Below are positions 1-9,478 of a stretch of DNA of 64,000 nucleotides, piece by piece; positions within the stretch are counted from its first letter, which is position 1, and every line of letters starts with the position of its first letter. The stretch is from Alcanivoracaceae bacterium (GTDB lineage Bacteria; Pseudomonadota; Gammaproteobacteria; Pseudomonadales; Alcanivoracaceae): assembly GCA_029213045.1 (NCBI GenBank), contig JARGPN010000009.1, forward strand, positions 248,001 through 312,000, given 5' to 3'. A program made the position numbers and the translations under genes. The notes under the pieces are model-generated. The model made no database searches. It was not told the origin of the DNA and worked only from the letters and a program-made list of their open reading frames with translations.

Positions 1-1068
1 ACGAGCGTATTTTTACTGCTACTCACCGTCGTCACTGTGCTGGCATCTTTAGCGAATTTACTTTTCCCCGAAGGTTCGGCACTACACGTCTCAACCTACA
101 CGCTGGGCTTGCTAGGTAAATACATGACCTATGCGCTACTCGCCGTCGCAGTCGATTTAATATGGGGTTACTGCGGCATTTTGAGCCTCGGACATACCGC
201 GTTCTTCGCGCTTGGCGGTTACGCCATGGGCATGTACTTAATGCGCCAAATCGGCAATCGCGGCGTCTACGGCGATCCTGTTCTGCCTGACTTTATGGTG
301 TTCTTAAACTGGGATACGTTGCCGTGGTATTGGCATGGCTTCGATATGTTTTGGTTCGCTGCACTCATGGTGTTGGTAGCGCCCGCTATTCTCGCCTTCG
401 TATTTGGTTGGCTTGCGTTCCGATCACGGGTGACCGGCGTGTACTTTTCTATCATCACCCAGGCCCTTACCTATGCGTTGCTGCTCGCCTTTTTCCGCAA
501 CGAAATGGGATTTGGTGGCAACAACGGGTTAACCGACTTTAAAGACTTGCTGGGCTTCGATTTGCAGGCTAATACCACACGAGTAGCTCTGTTTATTTCC
601 TCGGCCGTCGCGCTCGCTGCCGGTGTTATTGCGTGTCGATTTATTATCAGCTCGCGTTTCGGGCGCGTTATTCAAGCAATTCGTGATTCAGAAAGTCGTA
701 CACGTTTTATTGGTTACCGCGTCGACAATTACAAGCTTTGGCTGTTCGTCTTCTCGGCCATGCTCGCTGGCATCGCCGGTGCGCTATACGTGCCTCAGGT
801 GGGCATTATCAACCCTGGTGAATTTGCCCCCATCAACTCTATTGAAGCGGTTGTTTGGGTAGCGGTAGGCGGTCGCGGCACGCTCTACGGAGCCGTCATC
901 GGGGCATTCCTAGTGAACTACGCAAAGACCTATTTCACCATAGCGTTGCCGGAAATTTGGCTGTACGCGCTTGGCGGGTTATTTGTCATATCCACCCTTT
1001 TCCTACCTCAAGGTGTTGTTGGCTTAATGAATAAAGTGATGCAACGCAAGCAGGAGGCCCGTGTATGA
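1..1068 (+). CDS. urtC: Urea ABC transporter permease UrtC (5' truncated)
   Basis: Inner-membrane permease of the branched-chain-amino-acid-type urea importer; UrtC pairs with UrtB to form the channel powered by UrtD and UrtE. The reading frame is open from base 1 with no stop, so the N-terminus lies outside the window; a GTG at 37 is in frame but is probably internal. The visible part is strongly hydrophobic with several membrane segments and the LivM-type signatures GYCGILSLGHTAFF and AVVWVAVGGRGTLYGA near the C-terminus. It overlaps urtD by four bases (ATGA), which indicates translational coupling. The identity as UrtC rather than LivM rests on the urtD and urtE sequences that follow. Confidence 0.88.
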   Translation, partial: TSVFLLLLTVVTVLASLANLLFPEGSALHVSTYTLGLLGKYMTYALLAVAVDLIWGYCGILSLGHTAFFALGGYAMGMYLMRQIGNRGVYGDPVLPDFMVFLNWDTLPWYWHGFDMFWFAALMVLVAPAILAFVFGWLAFRSRVTGVYFSIITQALTYALLLAFFRNEMGFGGNNGLTDFKDLLGFDLQANTTRVALFISSAVALAAGVIACRFIISSRFGRVIQAIRDSESRTRFIGYRVDNYKLWLFVFSAMLAGIAGALYVPQVGIINPGEFAPINSIEAVVWVAVGGRGTLYGAVIGAFLVNYAKTYFTIALPEIWLYALGGLFVISTLFLPQGVVGLMNKVMQRKQEARV

Positions 1069-1898
1069 AGCTTCCAAATGCACTTGAAAAATTTGCTGAC
1101 CGCGAACATGTTTTTGATTTCGTTAACACAGGCACCCAAGGCCCCAAGGTTGATATCAGCCACAACGTGATTTTGTACTTGGAAGACATCAGTGTCAGTT
1201 TTGACGGTTTTAAAGCACTGAACGACTTAACCATGTACATCGGCGCTGGAGAATTGCGCTGCATTATTGGACCCAATGGTGCTGGCAAAACCACCATGAT
1301 GGACGTGATTACCGGAAAGACGCGCCCCGACACAGGCACTGCGTGGTTCGGTCAAAGCATTAACCTTTTGCAAAAAAGCGAACCGGAAATTGCCGAAGCA
1401 GGAATCGGTCGAAAATTCCAAAAACCTACGGTGTTTCAAATGCACTCCGTGTTTGAAAACTTGGAATTGGCGATGGCCGGTAATAAATCTGTCTGGACCA
1501 CGTTGTTTGCACGGATGACGCCCATGCAACTTGAGCGCATTAATGAGGTGATGGAAATTATTGGCCTGCAAGAACACCAGCACGCCTTAGCCGGAAGTTT
1601 GTCACACGGACAAAAACAGTGGCTCGAAATCGGCATGCTGCTAATGCAAAACCCAACACTGCTGTTAGTCGATGAGCCTGTCGCTGGCATGACCCCGCAA
1701 GAAACAGAGCGCACTGCTGAGCTGCTTGTTTCATTGGCGGGCAAACATTCTGTGGTGGTGGTTGAGCACGACATGGACTTTGTTCGCTCTATTGCGCGCA
1801 CGGTGACGGTACTGCACGAAGGCAGCGTACTGGCGGAAGGCCCTATCGACGTGGTGCAAAACGATCCACGCGTTATCGAAGTGTATTTAGGGGAATAA
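1065..1898 (+). CDS. urtD: Urea ABC transporter ATPase UrtD
   Basis: Cytoplasmic ATPase of the urea importer, 277 aa. It has the Walker A motif GPNGAGKTT (about residues 69-77), an ABC signature of the UrtD type LSHGQKQWLEIG, Walker B LLLVDEPVAGM and the H-loop VVVVEHDMDF. The degenerate signature (SHGQ instead of SGGQ) with the QWLEIG tail is characteristic of UrtD and separates it from LivG. The N-terminal stretch of about 35 residues before the ABC fold is longer than the family minimum. The ATG overlaps the urtC stop and urtE begins two bases after its own stop, so the three are one transcript. Confidence 0.92.
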   Translation: MKLPNALEKFADREHVFDFVNTGTQGPKVDISHNVILYLEDISVSFDGFKALNDLTMYIGAGELRCIIGPNGAGKTTMMDVITGKTRPDTGTAWFGQSINLLQKSEPEIAEAGIGRKFQKPTVFQMHSVFENLELAMAGNKSVWTTLFARMTPMQLERINEVMEIIGLQEHQHALAGSLSHGQKQWLEIGMLLMQNPTLLLVDEPVAGMTPQETERTAELLVSLAGKHSVVVVEHDMDFVRSIARTVTVLHEGSVLAEGPIDVVQNDPRVIEVYLGE

Positions 1899-1899
1899 C

Positions 1900-2607
1900 G
1901 TGACTGACACCATTCTCGATCTTAAATCCGTTAACCAGTTTTACGGTGGCAGCCATATTTTGTGGGATGTAGATCTGGCCGTAGAAAAAGGCTCCTGCAC
2001 CTGTTTAATGGGACGTAACGGCATGGGCAAAACCACCCTGCTTAAATGCGTAATGGGATTGCTACCCATCGCCTCTGGCGAAATGATTTTTCAGGGCAAT
2101 AATCTCAACAAGCAAATTGCCGAAGCACGCGCAGGCTTGGGCATTGGTTATGTACCACAAGGCCGTGAGATTTTTCCGCGCCTGACGGTTGAGGAAAACC
2201 TTCGCGTGGCCGTCTATGCCCGTAAAGATAAATCCGCAGCCATACTTGAAAAAATCTACGGCATCTTTCCTGTGCTGAAACAAATGCGCAAACGGCGCGG
2301 CGGCGACCTCTCTGGTGGCCAGCAGCAACAGTTAGCGATTGGCAGAGCCTTGGTATTGGAGCCCAGTTTGCTGGTGTTAGACGAGCCCTGCGAGGGCATT
2401 CAGCCAAACATCGTTGGTGAGATCGGCGATCTAATTATTAAGTTGAACAAGGAAGAAGGCTTAACCGTATTGCTGGTCGAACAGAAACTGCCTTTTGCGC
2501 GCAAAGTGGCCAGCGAATTTCGGATTTTGGACAAGGGTCGCGTGGTCGGCAGTGGAGCAATTGGCGAACTCAGTGATGATCTGATTAAACATCACTTAAC
2601 GGTTTAA
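1900..2607 (+). CDS. urtE: Urea ABC transporter ATPase UrtE
   Basis: Second ATPase of the urea importer, 235 aa, GTG start one base after the urtD stop. Walker A is GRNGMGKTT (about residues 38-46), the signature is LSGGQQQQLAIGRAL, and Walker B is LLVLDEPCEGIQPNIV; the CEGIQP extension is typical of UrtE. It is the last gene of the unit, since a strong hairpin terminator follows within 100 bases. Urt genes often stand beside urease genes, but no urease gene follows here. Expression is probably nitrogen-controlled from a promoter upstream of the window, which cannot be seen. Confidence 0.93.
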   Translation: MTDTILDLKSVNQFYGGSHILWDVDLAVEKGSCTCLMGRNGMGKTTLLKCVMGLLPIASGEMIFQGNNLNKQIAEARAGLGIGYVPQGREIFPRLTVEENLRVAVYARKDKSAAILEKIYGIFPVLKQMRKRRGGDLSGGQQQQLAIGRALVLEPSLLVLDEPCEGIQPNIVGEIGDLIIKLNKEEGLTVLLVEQKLPFARKVASEFRILDKGRVVGSGAIGELSDDLIKHHLTV

Positions 2608-2667
2608 GCTGATGGGAGATATCAGTAAAGGAAGAGGCGTTGCATTGCATGCCGCTCGATACTTCTG

Positions 2668-2703
2668 AAACAAAAACGGCGCCTTTCGGCGCCGTTTTTG
2701 TTT
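2668..2703 (+). terminator. Rho-independent terminator of urtCDE
   Basis: Perfect 16-bp inverted repeat: AAACAAAAACGGCGCC, a TTTC loop, then its exact complement ending in a T-rich run. It lies about 60 bases after urtE. Because A and T tracts flank the GC core it could work in both directions, also stopping readthrough from the minus-strand tRNA genes. Confidence 0.9.
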
Positions 2704-2741
2704 GCTAGCCATTCAAACGCACTGAATAACTAACACTTTGT

Positions 2742-2817
2742 TGGAGCGGGAAACGAGGTTCGAACTCGCGACCTCAACCTTGGCAAGGTTGCGCTCTACC
2801 AACTGAGCTATTCCCGC
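2742..2817 (-). tRNA. tRNA-Gly (anticodon GCC)
   Basis: The minus strand gives a 76-nt cloverleaf. The acceptor stem GCGGGAA pairs with TTCCCGC, the D-arm contains AGCTCAGTTGGTAGAGC, the anticodon loop CTTGCCAAG carries GCC, the T-arm has GTTCGAAC, and CCA is encoded at the 3' end. It is followed on the same strand side by tRNA-Glu 55 bases away, so the two are likely cotranscribed in the order Glu then Gly. Confidence 0.97.
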
Positions 2818-2872
2818 TTTTACTGCTTACCGCATCAATGCCGCCATTTGGCCGCGCTGTTCGGCGAAATAA

Positions 2873-2948
2873 TGGCGTCCCCTAGGGGAGTCGAACCCCT
2901 GTTACCGCCGTGAAAGGGCGGTGTCCTAGGCCTCTAGACGAAGGGGAC
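2873..2948 (-). tRNA. tRNA-Glu (anticodon TTC)
   Basis: A 76-nt minus-strand cloverleaf: acceptor GTCCCCT pairing with AGGGGAC, anticodon loop CCTTTCACG with TTC, T-loop GTTCGACTC and an encoded CCA end. It reads into tRNA-Gly(GCC) downstream, forming a small tRNA operon between the urt terminator and the GST gene. Confidence 0.97.
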
Positions 2949-3089
2949 GCGGACTGCTTCGGGTACCCCCGAAAGCGGCGCAAAGTCTATGGGCGCACTG
3001 GCAACCCGTCAAGGAGAAATTCTCGTCATTGACCGAGTTTTTGAAAGTTGTTGAGATAGGCATCCTATTTCTGATCAGCGGAGACCCGC

Positions 3090-3770
3090 GTGACCTATAA
3101 GCTTCATGGCGCAATTCTGTCACCCTACGTACGTAAATGCCGCGCATATTTTCTTGAAAAACAGATACCGTTTGAGTCGATTCACGTCGATCCTGGCAAT
3201 ATCCCCAGCGATTACGAGAAGCTCAATCCACTCATGCGCATTCCTGCGCTGGAGCACGGCGATCTGCGATTGGCGGATTCATCTGTCATCTGCCAATACA
3301 TTGAGAAACTACATCCCACCCCCGCGCTCTTCCCCACCGATGCGGGAGATTTCGCCCAAGCGCTATGGCTAGAAAAATATGCCGACTACGAACTCGGACC
3401 GCTTTGCACCTTCGGTGTATTCCGCGAGCGATTAATTAAACCGCTGCGCGGCCTAACCAGTGACGAAAGCCGCGTAGAAAAAGCGTTAGAGAAGTTACCG
3501 CCGCTTTTCGACTACCTCAATGAGCGGTTGGATGGCCGAGAATGGTTCGTGGGTGATCAAATTTCCATCGCGGATATCGCCGTGGCGTCTCAGTGGGTAA
3601 ATTTCCAGCACGGCGGCGAACAAATCGACGCAGCCCGGTGGCCGCATTTGGGCGCACACCGAGATCGCGTTCATACGCGCCCGTCCTTTGCTGAAAGCCT
3701 GGCACAGGAACACGCGCTCATTGGAAAAATTCGTCACAAGCTTGGCTTACCGCCGATTACCCCACCGTAA
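3090..3770 (+). CDS. Glutathione S-transferase family protein
   Basis: Soluble GST-fold protein, 226 aa, with a GTG start preceded by a GGAG at good spacing. The N-terminal thioredoxin-like half (about residues 1-80) has the SPYVRK segment with the usual catalytic Ser/Tyr region and the RIPALEHGDL cis-proline and ADSSVICQYIE glutathione-binding motifs. The C-terminal half (90-220) is helical with the N-cap box IADIAVASQW. It fits the bacterial detoxification and dehalogenation GST groups; the substrate cannot be inferred. Its 3' end overlaps the convergent glycosylase gene by 14 bases. Confidence 0.88.
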   Translation: MTYKLHGAILSPYVRKCRAYFLEKQIPFESIHVDPGNIPSDYEKLNPLMRIPALEHGDLRLADSSVICQYIEKLHPTPALFPTDAGDFAQALWLEKYADYELGPLCTFGVFRERLIKPLRGLTSDESRVEKALEKLPPLFDYLNERLDGREWFVGDQISIADIAVASQWVNFQHGGEQIDAARWPHLGAHRDRVHTRPSFAESLAQEHALIGKIRHKLGLPPITPP

Positions 3771-4425
3771 AGGCTAAAACGCGGCTGATATGAGACTGCG
3801 GTCGGCCGCTTTCCTCCTGCCATTGATTAAAAGCCTGCTGTGCGGCCTTCTGGTCACGCTGGCTGGCCGCAGACTTATCGATCACCCCCTGCCCCACTAA
3901 CGCTGCAACAACGTCGCGGGTGGGCACCCAGCTATCGCGCTCGACCATACGCAAAAACATCGGCGCAGAGTTACCGCCCAACTGCTTTCCCTGTTTAGAT
4001 AGCACCCGCCACAACCCCACGGTGTCGCTAACCGGCCATTGCGCCAGAAACCGCCCAAACCCACCGTGTTCGCGACTCAAGTCGAGCACCATCTGGGCAT
4101 TGGGACGAATCGCCTTCATTTTGCCCCAGTGCCGAATCAGACGAGCATCTTGCATACGCTCATCCAACATCGCATCCGGCATTAGCACGAGCTTTTCGGG
4201 ATCAAATCCAAAGAAGGCTTCTTCGAAAGCGGGCCACCGAGCATCGACCAAGGAGTGTTTTAAACCAGCTCGAAAAATTCGACGGGTGATCGCCGACATA
4301 TACCAAGCATCACTTCGGTTACTCAACTTCCGCGCACCTGCCACCGCAGGAAAGGTCGCTTCAATCGGCGCCATGCCTCCTTTGCGCAGGCAGGCGGTTT
4401 CTAATATTTCATCGAACTTCAACAT
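3757..4425 (-). CDS. DNA-3-methyladenine glycosylase I (Tag) family protein
   Basis: About 222 aa. The start is taken at the ATG opening MLKFDEIL, because the codons upstream in the frame look non-coding and rich in Arg and Val. The central part (FRAGLKHSLVDARWPAFEEA, then GFDPEKLV, then DARLIRHWGKMKAI) aligns by eye with the Tag glycosylase core, which excises alkylated bases. The Cys/His zinc pair of E. coli Tag is not obvious, so this is a divergent member and its base specificity is uncertain. It is convergent with the GST gene and divergent from alaA. Confidence 0.72.
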   Translation of the reverse strand: MLKFDEILETACLRKGGMAPIEATFPAVAGARKLSNRSDAWYMSAITRRIFRAGLKHSLVDARWPAFEEAFFGFDPEKLVLMPDAMLDERMQDARLIRHWGKMKAIRPNAQMVLDLSREHGGFGRFLAQWPVSDTVGLWRVLSKQGKQLGGNSAPMFLRMVERDSWVPTRDVVAALVGQGVIDKSAASQRDQKAAQQAFNQWQEESGRPQSHISRVLAFTVG

Positions 4426-4562
4426 GACATGTCTCTCACAGCTGACCCTGACGGCGTTGCGCCAGACCCTTAACGGTATGCTAACAACACGGCAAACGCG
4501 CCGCACGCGTATACAGCGATTCCAGCACCACGTTAGAATGCTGCCTCACTTCACCGGAGCCT

Positions 4563-5801
4563 ATGGTTGGCCATATGACTACTGAGCATCGCGTTATTAA
4601 AAAATCGGACAAACTTAAGGGCGTCTGCTACGACATCCGTGGCCCGGTGTTGCGCGAAGCCAACCGTATGGAAGAAGACGGCCATCGAATCATCAAACTA
4701 AACATCGGCAATCCAGCGCCGTTTAGCTTTGAGGCACCCGAAGAAATTCTGCAAGACGTTATTCACAACCTGCCCGACTCGACCGGCTACTGTCATTCCA
4801 AGGGACTATTTCCCGCACGCAAAGCAGTGATGCACGAATGCCAGCGCAAAGGCATTGAAGGCGTCACGTTAGACGACATTATTATTGGCAACGGCGTATC
4901 AGAATTAATTGTGATGGCCATGCAAGCGCTAGTGAACAACGGCGACGAAATTCTTATTCCGGCACCGGACTATCCCCTATGGACGGCGGCTGTACGATTA
5001 GCCGGCGGCACCCCAGTACATTATTTATGCGATGAAAAACAAGACTGGCAACCCGCGCTGGATGATATTCGCAGCAAAATCAATTCACGCACACGCGCTT
5101 TGGTATTAATTAACCCGAACAACCCCACCGGCGCGTTATACAGCCGGGAAATGTTGCAGGAATTAATTCATATTGCCCGCGAACATGACCTGATTGTGTT
5201 TGCCGATGAAATTTACGACAAGATTCTGTACGACGAACAAAAGCACATCTCCATTGCCTCAATGGCGGATGACCTTCTGTTTGTGACGTTCAATGGTTTA
5301 TCAAAAAGCTATCGCGCAGCCGGCTTTCGTTCGGGCTGGATGATTATTTCTGGCGCCAAGCATCGCGCAGTGGATTTTATCGAAGGCTTGGACATGCTCG
5401 CGTCCATGCGCCTTTGCGCAAATGTCCCGTCTCAACACGCCATACAAACCGCACTAGGCGGCTACCAAAGCATTGACGATTTAGTGTTGCCAACAGGCCG
5501 TCTGGGTAAGCAACGTGATCTTGCATGGAAAATGCTCAACGATATTCCTGGTGTAAGCTGCGTTAAACCCGCTTCAGCGCTGTATTTATTTCCGCGCCTT
5601 GATCCAGAAATTTATAAAATCGAGGACGACGAAGCGTTTGCGTTGGATTTATTGCGCCAAGAAAAAGTCCTCGTGGTGCAAGGCACCGCCTTTAACTGGC
5701 CGACGCCGGATCATTTCCGCATTGTCTTTTTGCCACGTGTGGATGATTTGGAAGAATCTATTACGCGCATCAGCCGTTATTTAGAACGGCTGCGAAAATA
5801 A
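4563..5801 (+). CDS. alaA: Glutamate-pyruvate aminotransferase AlaA
   Basis: Fold-type I PLP aminotransferase making alanine from pyruvate and glutamate. It is 412 aa from the ATG at 4563, close to the 405 aa of E. coli AlaA. Visible are the N-terminal IRGPVLREANRMEEDGHRI stretch typical of AlaA, substrate loop NPNNPTGALY, PLP-binding DEIYDKI, and the Schiff-base lysine in GLSKSYRAAGFRSGW (about K248). A second in-frame ATG at 4575 is possible; the GGAG at 4556-4559 sits only three bases from the first ATG. It is separated from the next gene by 44 bases. Confidence 0.92.
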   Translation: MVGHMTTEHRVIKKSDKLKGVCYDIRGPVLREANRMEEDGHRIIKLNIGNPAPFSFEAPEEILQDVIHNLPDSTGYCHSKGLFPARKAVMHECQRKGIEGVTLDDIIIGNGVSELIVMAMQALVNNGDEILIPAPDYPLWTAAVRLAGGTPVHYLCDEKQDWQPALDDIRSKINSRTRALVLINPNNPTGALYSREMLQELIHIAREHDLIVFADEIYDKILYDEQKHISIASMADDLLFVTFNGLSKSYRAAGFRSGWMIISGAKHRAVDFIEGLDMLASMRLCANVPSQHAIQTALGGYQSIDDLVLPTGRLGKQRDLAWKMLNDIPGVSCVKPASALYLFPRLDPEIYKIEDDEAFALDLLRQEKVLVVQGTAFNWPTPDHFRIVFLPRVDDLEESITRISRYLERLRK

Positions 5802-5845
5802 GCCCGTTATTCATTCACCAATACAAACAGAGTGCAGAGTAGTAC

Positions 5846-6340
5846 ATGGCTGATATTCATATCGATGACTTTTGTCGCGACGCCGCGCTAACACTTTTGC
5901 ATCTTTATTCTGCCTTCCCGCGCCGCACCTCTGTGTACGTCGAAGACATTGCAGGCCCCGACCAACCCGATGAAGTGGGACTGCACTCAGATCGGCATAT
6001 GGGCTGCCTAGGCGCCATGCTGTGGCTGGCAGAGGAAGGTTATATTCGCTACGACGCTATGATCTACCAAGACGGCGTTGACCAAGCTGTACTGACGGGA
6101 AAATCTTTTACGCTTTTATCGTCGCTCTCGGAAGTGCGCTACGAAGACCCGGCGCCGGAATTGCCCGATGCAGTCGCCGTGGAAAAAATGACATTGGTTG
6201 AACAAATGCGCGCCGCGTTACGCTCCGGCGAGTCGAGAAAGATCACTGCCATCATGCGCTACCTTCTCTCGTCTCCCGTCACCACTTCGCGCTTACCTGA
6301 TGTACCACTGCCTACGCGAGACGTAGGCTGCGATATTTAA
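5846..6340 (+). CDS. Hypothetical protein, 164 aa, possibly winged-helix-like
   Basis: Not recognised. A soluble acidic protein without signal peptide or membrane segment. The N-terminal 80 residues (DAALTLLHLYSAFP, then GAMLWLAEEGYIRYDAMI) have a helix-helix-strand pattern that could be a winged-helix fold, in which the LWLAEEGYI segment resembles the recognition part of MarR-like proteins. The middle (about 90-125) is acidic and the C-terminus is a short helix followed by a flexible Pro/Thr tail. It lies 44 bases after alaA in the same direction and might be cotranscribed. It is convergent with the methyltransferase nine bases away. Confidence 0.6.
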   Translation: MADIHIDDFCRDAALTLLHLYSAFPRRTSVYVEDIAGPDQPDEVGLHSDRHMGCLGAMLWLAEEGYIRYDAMIYQDGVDQAVLTGKSFTLLSSLSEVRYEDPAPELPDAVAVEKMTLVEQMRAALRSGESRKITAIMRYLLSSPVTTSRLPDVPLPTRDVGCDI

Positions 6341-6349
6341 CACTCCAAC

Positions 6350-7276
6350 TTATAAATCATCTGGACGCTGGTATTTATAATGCAGCACTTTTAAGCCCGC
6401 CTGCGGATTTTCGTCAACAAAGCCCGGCGCAAAAGGAAGCCGTTGCACTTTTTCTGCGCCAGCCAGATTCTGCGCCACGATCTCTTCAAGAAAATCCTCG
6501 CCCAACCACGGTGCGTTCAAACAAATAAGCAGCTCCGCTTCCGGCTTTAATAAACGATGTAAATGGCGCAATAACTTTTCATAATCCTTACGCGCGACAA
6601 AGCTTCCTTTTTGCTCCGTTGGCGGATCAACGATGATTAAATCGTATCGACCAAGGCTATGTAGTTTTTTCCATGACCGAAAAATATCATGCGGCAAAAA
6701 ATGCAATCGGCTTTTATCTAAATTATTGAGTCGATGACTACGCTGACCTAACGCCAGCGCTGGCTTACTCAAATCAATATTCACCACTTGCGCCGCGCCT
6801 GCCGCTGCCGCCACCACTGAAAATGCGCAGGTAAACGAAAATAAATTCAGTACATTTTTCCCTGCGGCACGCTCGGATAACCATCGACGGGCAGGCACCA
6901 TATCAGCAAAGAAACCGATATTTTGACCACGCTGAAAATCCAAAATGAACTGCAAACCGTCTTCAGTCGCCGTGGGCAAATCCGGCAACTCGCCAACCAC
7001 TATGTCCGTCTTCGCCTCGCCACTATAGCGTTGCTGCATGACCAACACGGAGCACGACAACGCCTGCAAGCTGTCACGCAGCACACTTTCCAGTTCAGCC
7101 ATCACGTCGGCATCCTGCGGAGCAAAGGTAGTCGCCACGACAATGGGGCAATAACGATCCACCGTTAACCAATCAAGCCCTGGTACGGTGCGCCCTCGCC
7201 CGTGAAAAAGACGATGCTGAGATGGGTCGCTCGGCGGAACCAGAAACGGCTTTAAAGGGTCTATCTGTGAAGTCAT
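6350..7276 (-). CDS. Class I SAM-dependent methyltransferase (RlmI/PF10672-like)
   Basis: 308 aa from the ATG opening MTSQIDPL at 7276. It has the RlmI-like catalytic half: [20 protein letters not shown] motif [19 protein letters not shown], motif [15 protein letters not shown], and the DPP motif [15 protein letters not shown]. The family methylates rRNA bases or is uncharacterised. The PUA domain found in RlmI is not evident and the Cys nucleophile of m5C enzymes is not apparent, so the substrate is open. Its start region diverges from the htpX region with 115 bases between the two start codons. Confidence 0.8.
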   Translation of the reverse strand: MTSQIDPLKPFLVPPSDPSQHRLFHGRGRTVPGLDWLTVDRYCPIVVATTFAPQDADVMAELESVLRDSLQALSCSVLVMQQRYSGEAKTDIVVGELPDLPTATEDGLQFILDFQRGQNIGFFADMVPARRWLSERAAGKNVLNLFSFTCAFSVVAAAAGAAQVVNIDLSKPALALGQRSHRLNNLDKSRLHFLPHDIFRSWKKLHSLGRYDLIIVDPPTEQKGSFVARKDYEKLLRHLHRLLKPEAELLICLNAPWLGEDFLEEIVAQNLAGAEKVQRLPFAPGFVDENPQAGLKVLHYKYQRPDDL

Positions 7277-7391
7277 GTTGGGGGCCTCGTTTTGCGCGGG
7301 AGTATCTTGTCTACACCTCTTGAAATCAACCAAGGCGCCCACATTAATTGGTTACTGGGCGCTCTGCCCCGCTAAAGGAGTCACACACCCA

Positions 7392-8288
7392 ATGATGCGT
7401 ATTGCATTGTTTTTGCTGACCAACATCGCGGTCATTTTCGTCGCAAGCATTAGCCTTAGCCTGCTCGGCGTAGATAGCTACTTGCAACAAAATGGCTCCG
7501 GCTTAAACCTCACCAGCTTACTCATTTTTAGCGCCGTGTTCGGCATGGGCGGCGCGTTTATATCACTGCTATTGTCGAAAAAAATGGCGGCGTGGTCAGC
7601 CCGTGTAAAAATCATCAAGAGTCCTAACTCCGCATCAGAGCGCTGGTTAGTCGACACCGTTGCCGAACTCGCCCAGAAGGCCGGCATTGGCATGCCCGAG
7701 GTTGGCGTGTTTCCCGCTCAGCAGTCGAATGCCTTCGCTACGGGCTGGAACAAAAACAGTGCCTTGGTTGCTGTGTCGGAAGGCATGCTGCAGCGCTTTA
7801 AAGCAGACGAACTTCGCGCGGTTCTCGCGCACGAAATTGGCCACGTGGCCAACGGCGACATGGTGACGTTGTCGCTCATTCAGGGCGTGGTGAATACCTT
7901 CGTGATTTTTGCGGCACGCGTATTGGGCTACCTGATCGACAGCTTTATGCGTCGCGATGGCGGCAACGGGTTAGGTTTTGGCTATTACATTGTCGTGTTT
8001 GTTGCGCAAATCGTTTTTGGCATCGCAGCATCAACCATTGTGATGTGGTTTTCACGCTTTCGCGAATATCGGGCCGACGCCGCTGGCGCACAATTGGCTG
8101 ACCGCAACGGTATGATTCAGGCGTTACAACGTTTAAAAGCTGAGCAAGGCGTGCCAAACCAAATGCCTGAAACATTGGTCGCATTTGGTATTAATGCGGG
8201 CGTAAAAGAAGGGTTCGCCGCGTTGCTACGCTCGCATCCGCCTTTGGATGATCGTATTCAAGCGCTCACTGAACAGCGTTTCGGTTAA
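7392..8288 (+). CDS. htpX: Membrane zinc metalloprotease HtpX
   Basis: Inner-membrane M48 protease that degrades misfolded membrane proteins together with FtsH. It is 298 aa (E. coli about 293) from the ATG at 7392, preceded by AAGGAG at 7375-7380. There are two N-terminal membrane segments (residues 3-25 and 40-62), the zinc motif HEIGH (147-151), two further hydrophobic segments, and the third zinc ligand Glu of SRFREYRAD (about E225). It stands alone and is closed by a terminator. In E. coli htpX is under the Cpx envelope-stress system; no CpxR box was identified here. Confidence 0.95.
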   Translation: MMRIALFLLTNIAVIFVASISLSLLGVDSYLQQNGSGLNLTSLLIFSAVFGMGGAFISLLLSKKMAAWSARVKIIKSPNSASERWLVDTVAELAQKAGIGMPEVGVFPAQQSNAFATGWNKNSALVAVSEGMLQRFKADELRAVLAHEIGHVANGDMVTLSLIQGVVNTFVIFAARVLGYLIDSFMRRDGGNGLGFGYYIVVFVAQIVFGIAASTIVMWFSRFREYRADAAGAQLADRNGMIQALQRLKAEQGVPNQMPETLVAFGINAGVKEGFAALLRSHPPLDDRIQALTEQRFG

Positions 8289-8302
8289 GTGATTTAACGA
8301 CT

Positions 8303-8330
8303 AAAAAGGCCCGCGATATCGGGCCTTTTT
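8303..8330. terminator. Terminator between htpX and the NAD kinase-like gene
   Basis: AAAAAGGCCC, an 8-base loop and GGGCCTTTTT form a 10-bp stem with A and T tracts on both sides, so it can serve convergent htpX and the minus-strand gene ending at 8330. Confidence 0.88.
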
Positions 8331-9478
8331 TATTTCTCTTGCAACGAAGCGTCCACGGCCACCCGATATAAAACACGATCTTCATATCCAGTAATCACTG
8401 AGACAAACCCGCACAACTGCTGATCCAATGTTGCATCACCGCTGTCCACTAGTAGTGGCCGCCCTTGCAGTGTCTCCAACTTTAGCCTACTGGCCAAAAT
8501 CAAAAAATTGTCGAGCCCAATGGTGCGCACCACGTCGGGACTAAATTGCTGATTTCCACGACCGAGCAAATGCCCTTGCCCCCCAATAACGGTGACCACG
8601 GCTTTTACCCCCGCCGCTTTGACATCCTCTTGCTCGCACGCTACCAACAATTCTGTTGCCGTGACATCGGCATGAATCACCTCGCCGTCGCGAATGATAT
8701 CCACGCCGAGCAAGGTGTTCGGCAAGCCTAATTGCGTCATTACTTCCGCGACGGTCGATCCAGAGCCCATGGCATAGGTGACACCGGGCTCTAGTGATTC
8801 CACGACCCACGCGGCGATTTCGTTGACTTGCAAATCTTCCTGCTCACGGCCGCCGCACTTCACTTGCTGAATAAATCGTGACGACGAAGGCACTTTCAAC
8901 GTGCCGTAGTGACGAGCCCGTACCACGCCATCGCGAAACGCCTGCTCATCAATATCCCGCACATCCGCGTCAATTAGACCAACCAACTCACCTCGTGCTA
9001 GCTCCGCCAGCAGGTGGCCCGCCGCTTCAGGATTGACGGCATACACGGCCGAATGCATTTTGCATCCAGCGGGAATACCCAGCACGGGTAAAGACTCCCC
9101 GACTGCATCGTAAATATCGCGCGCGGTGCCATCGCCGCCGGCAAACAGTAAAATATCCACCCCTTTGTTTCGCAGCGCGGCCGCCGCAAGGCGGGTATCC
9201 GCGGATGTGGACGGATGCTGGCCCGAACCGACCACCGTGCAGGGCAACCCCGCACTTTGGCAGCTCGCCTCGCCCATCTCTCCAGCCCAAGTCAGAAGCT
9301 CAAATTTGTTACTGCATATTGCAGCGGCCAATGCCCTTGCCGCGCGCGCAGCCGCCTGTGCCTGAGCCCCGCGCTGCAAGGCCTCTCGCACAGTTTCCGC
9401 GCCGTCGCTGCCCTTCAATCCGACCGCTCCTCCGAGGCCGGCGAACGGATTTACGATCAATCCAACACGTAAAGTCAT
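8330..9478 (-). CDS. ATP-NAD kinase family protein (AcoX-like)
   Basis: 382 aa. It opens with RVGLIVNPFAGLGGAVGLKG, the conserved N-terminus of the long ATP-NAD kinase-like proteins often annotated AcoX or 'ATP-NAD kinase', and has the nucleotide-binding motif FAGGDGTARD (GGDGT at about 114-118). These proteins are longer than housekeeping NadK (about 290 aa) and their physiological substrate is not settled; phosphorylation of NAD or a related diol is plausible. Its stop lies in the arm of the htpX terminator. It diverges from the PA1571-type microprotein. Confidence 0.82.
   Translation of the reverse strand: MTLRVGLIVNPFAGLGGAVGLKGSDGAETVREALQRGAQAQAAARAARALAAAICSNKFELLTWAGEMGEASCQSAGLPCTVVGSGQHPSTSADTRLAAAALRNKGVDILLFAGGDGTARDIYDAVGESLPVLGIPAGCKMHSAVYAVNPEAAGHLLAELARGELVGLIDADVRDIDEQAFRDGVVRARHYGTLKVPSSSRFIQQVKCGGREQEDLQVNEIAAWVVESLEPGVTYAMGSGSTVAEVMTQLGLPNTLLGVDIIRDGEVIHADVTATELLVACEQEDVKAAGVKAVVTVIGGQGHLLGRGNQQFSPDVVRTIGLDNFLILASRLKLETLQGRPLLVDSGDATLDQQLCGFVSVITGYEDRVLYRVAVDASLQEK

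Noticed and set aside
3090-4425. A prophage or mobile island at the tRNA-Gly/tRNA-Glu pair
   Set aside because: No integrase, direct repeats of the tRNA 3' ends or foreign genes follow; neighbouring genes are ordinary chromosomal ones.
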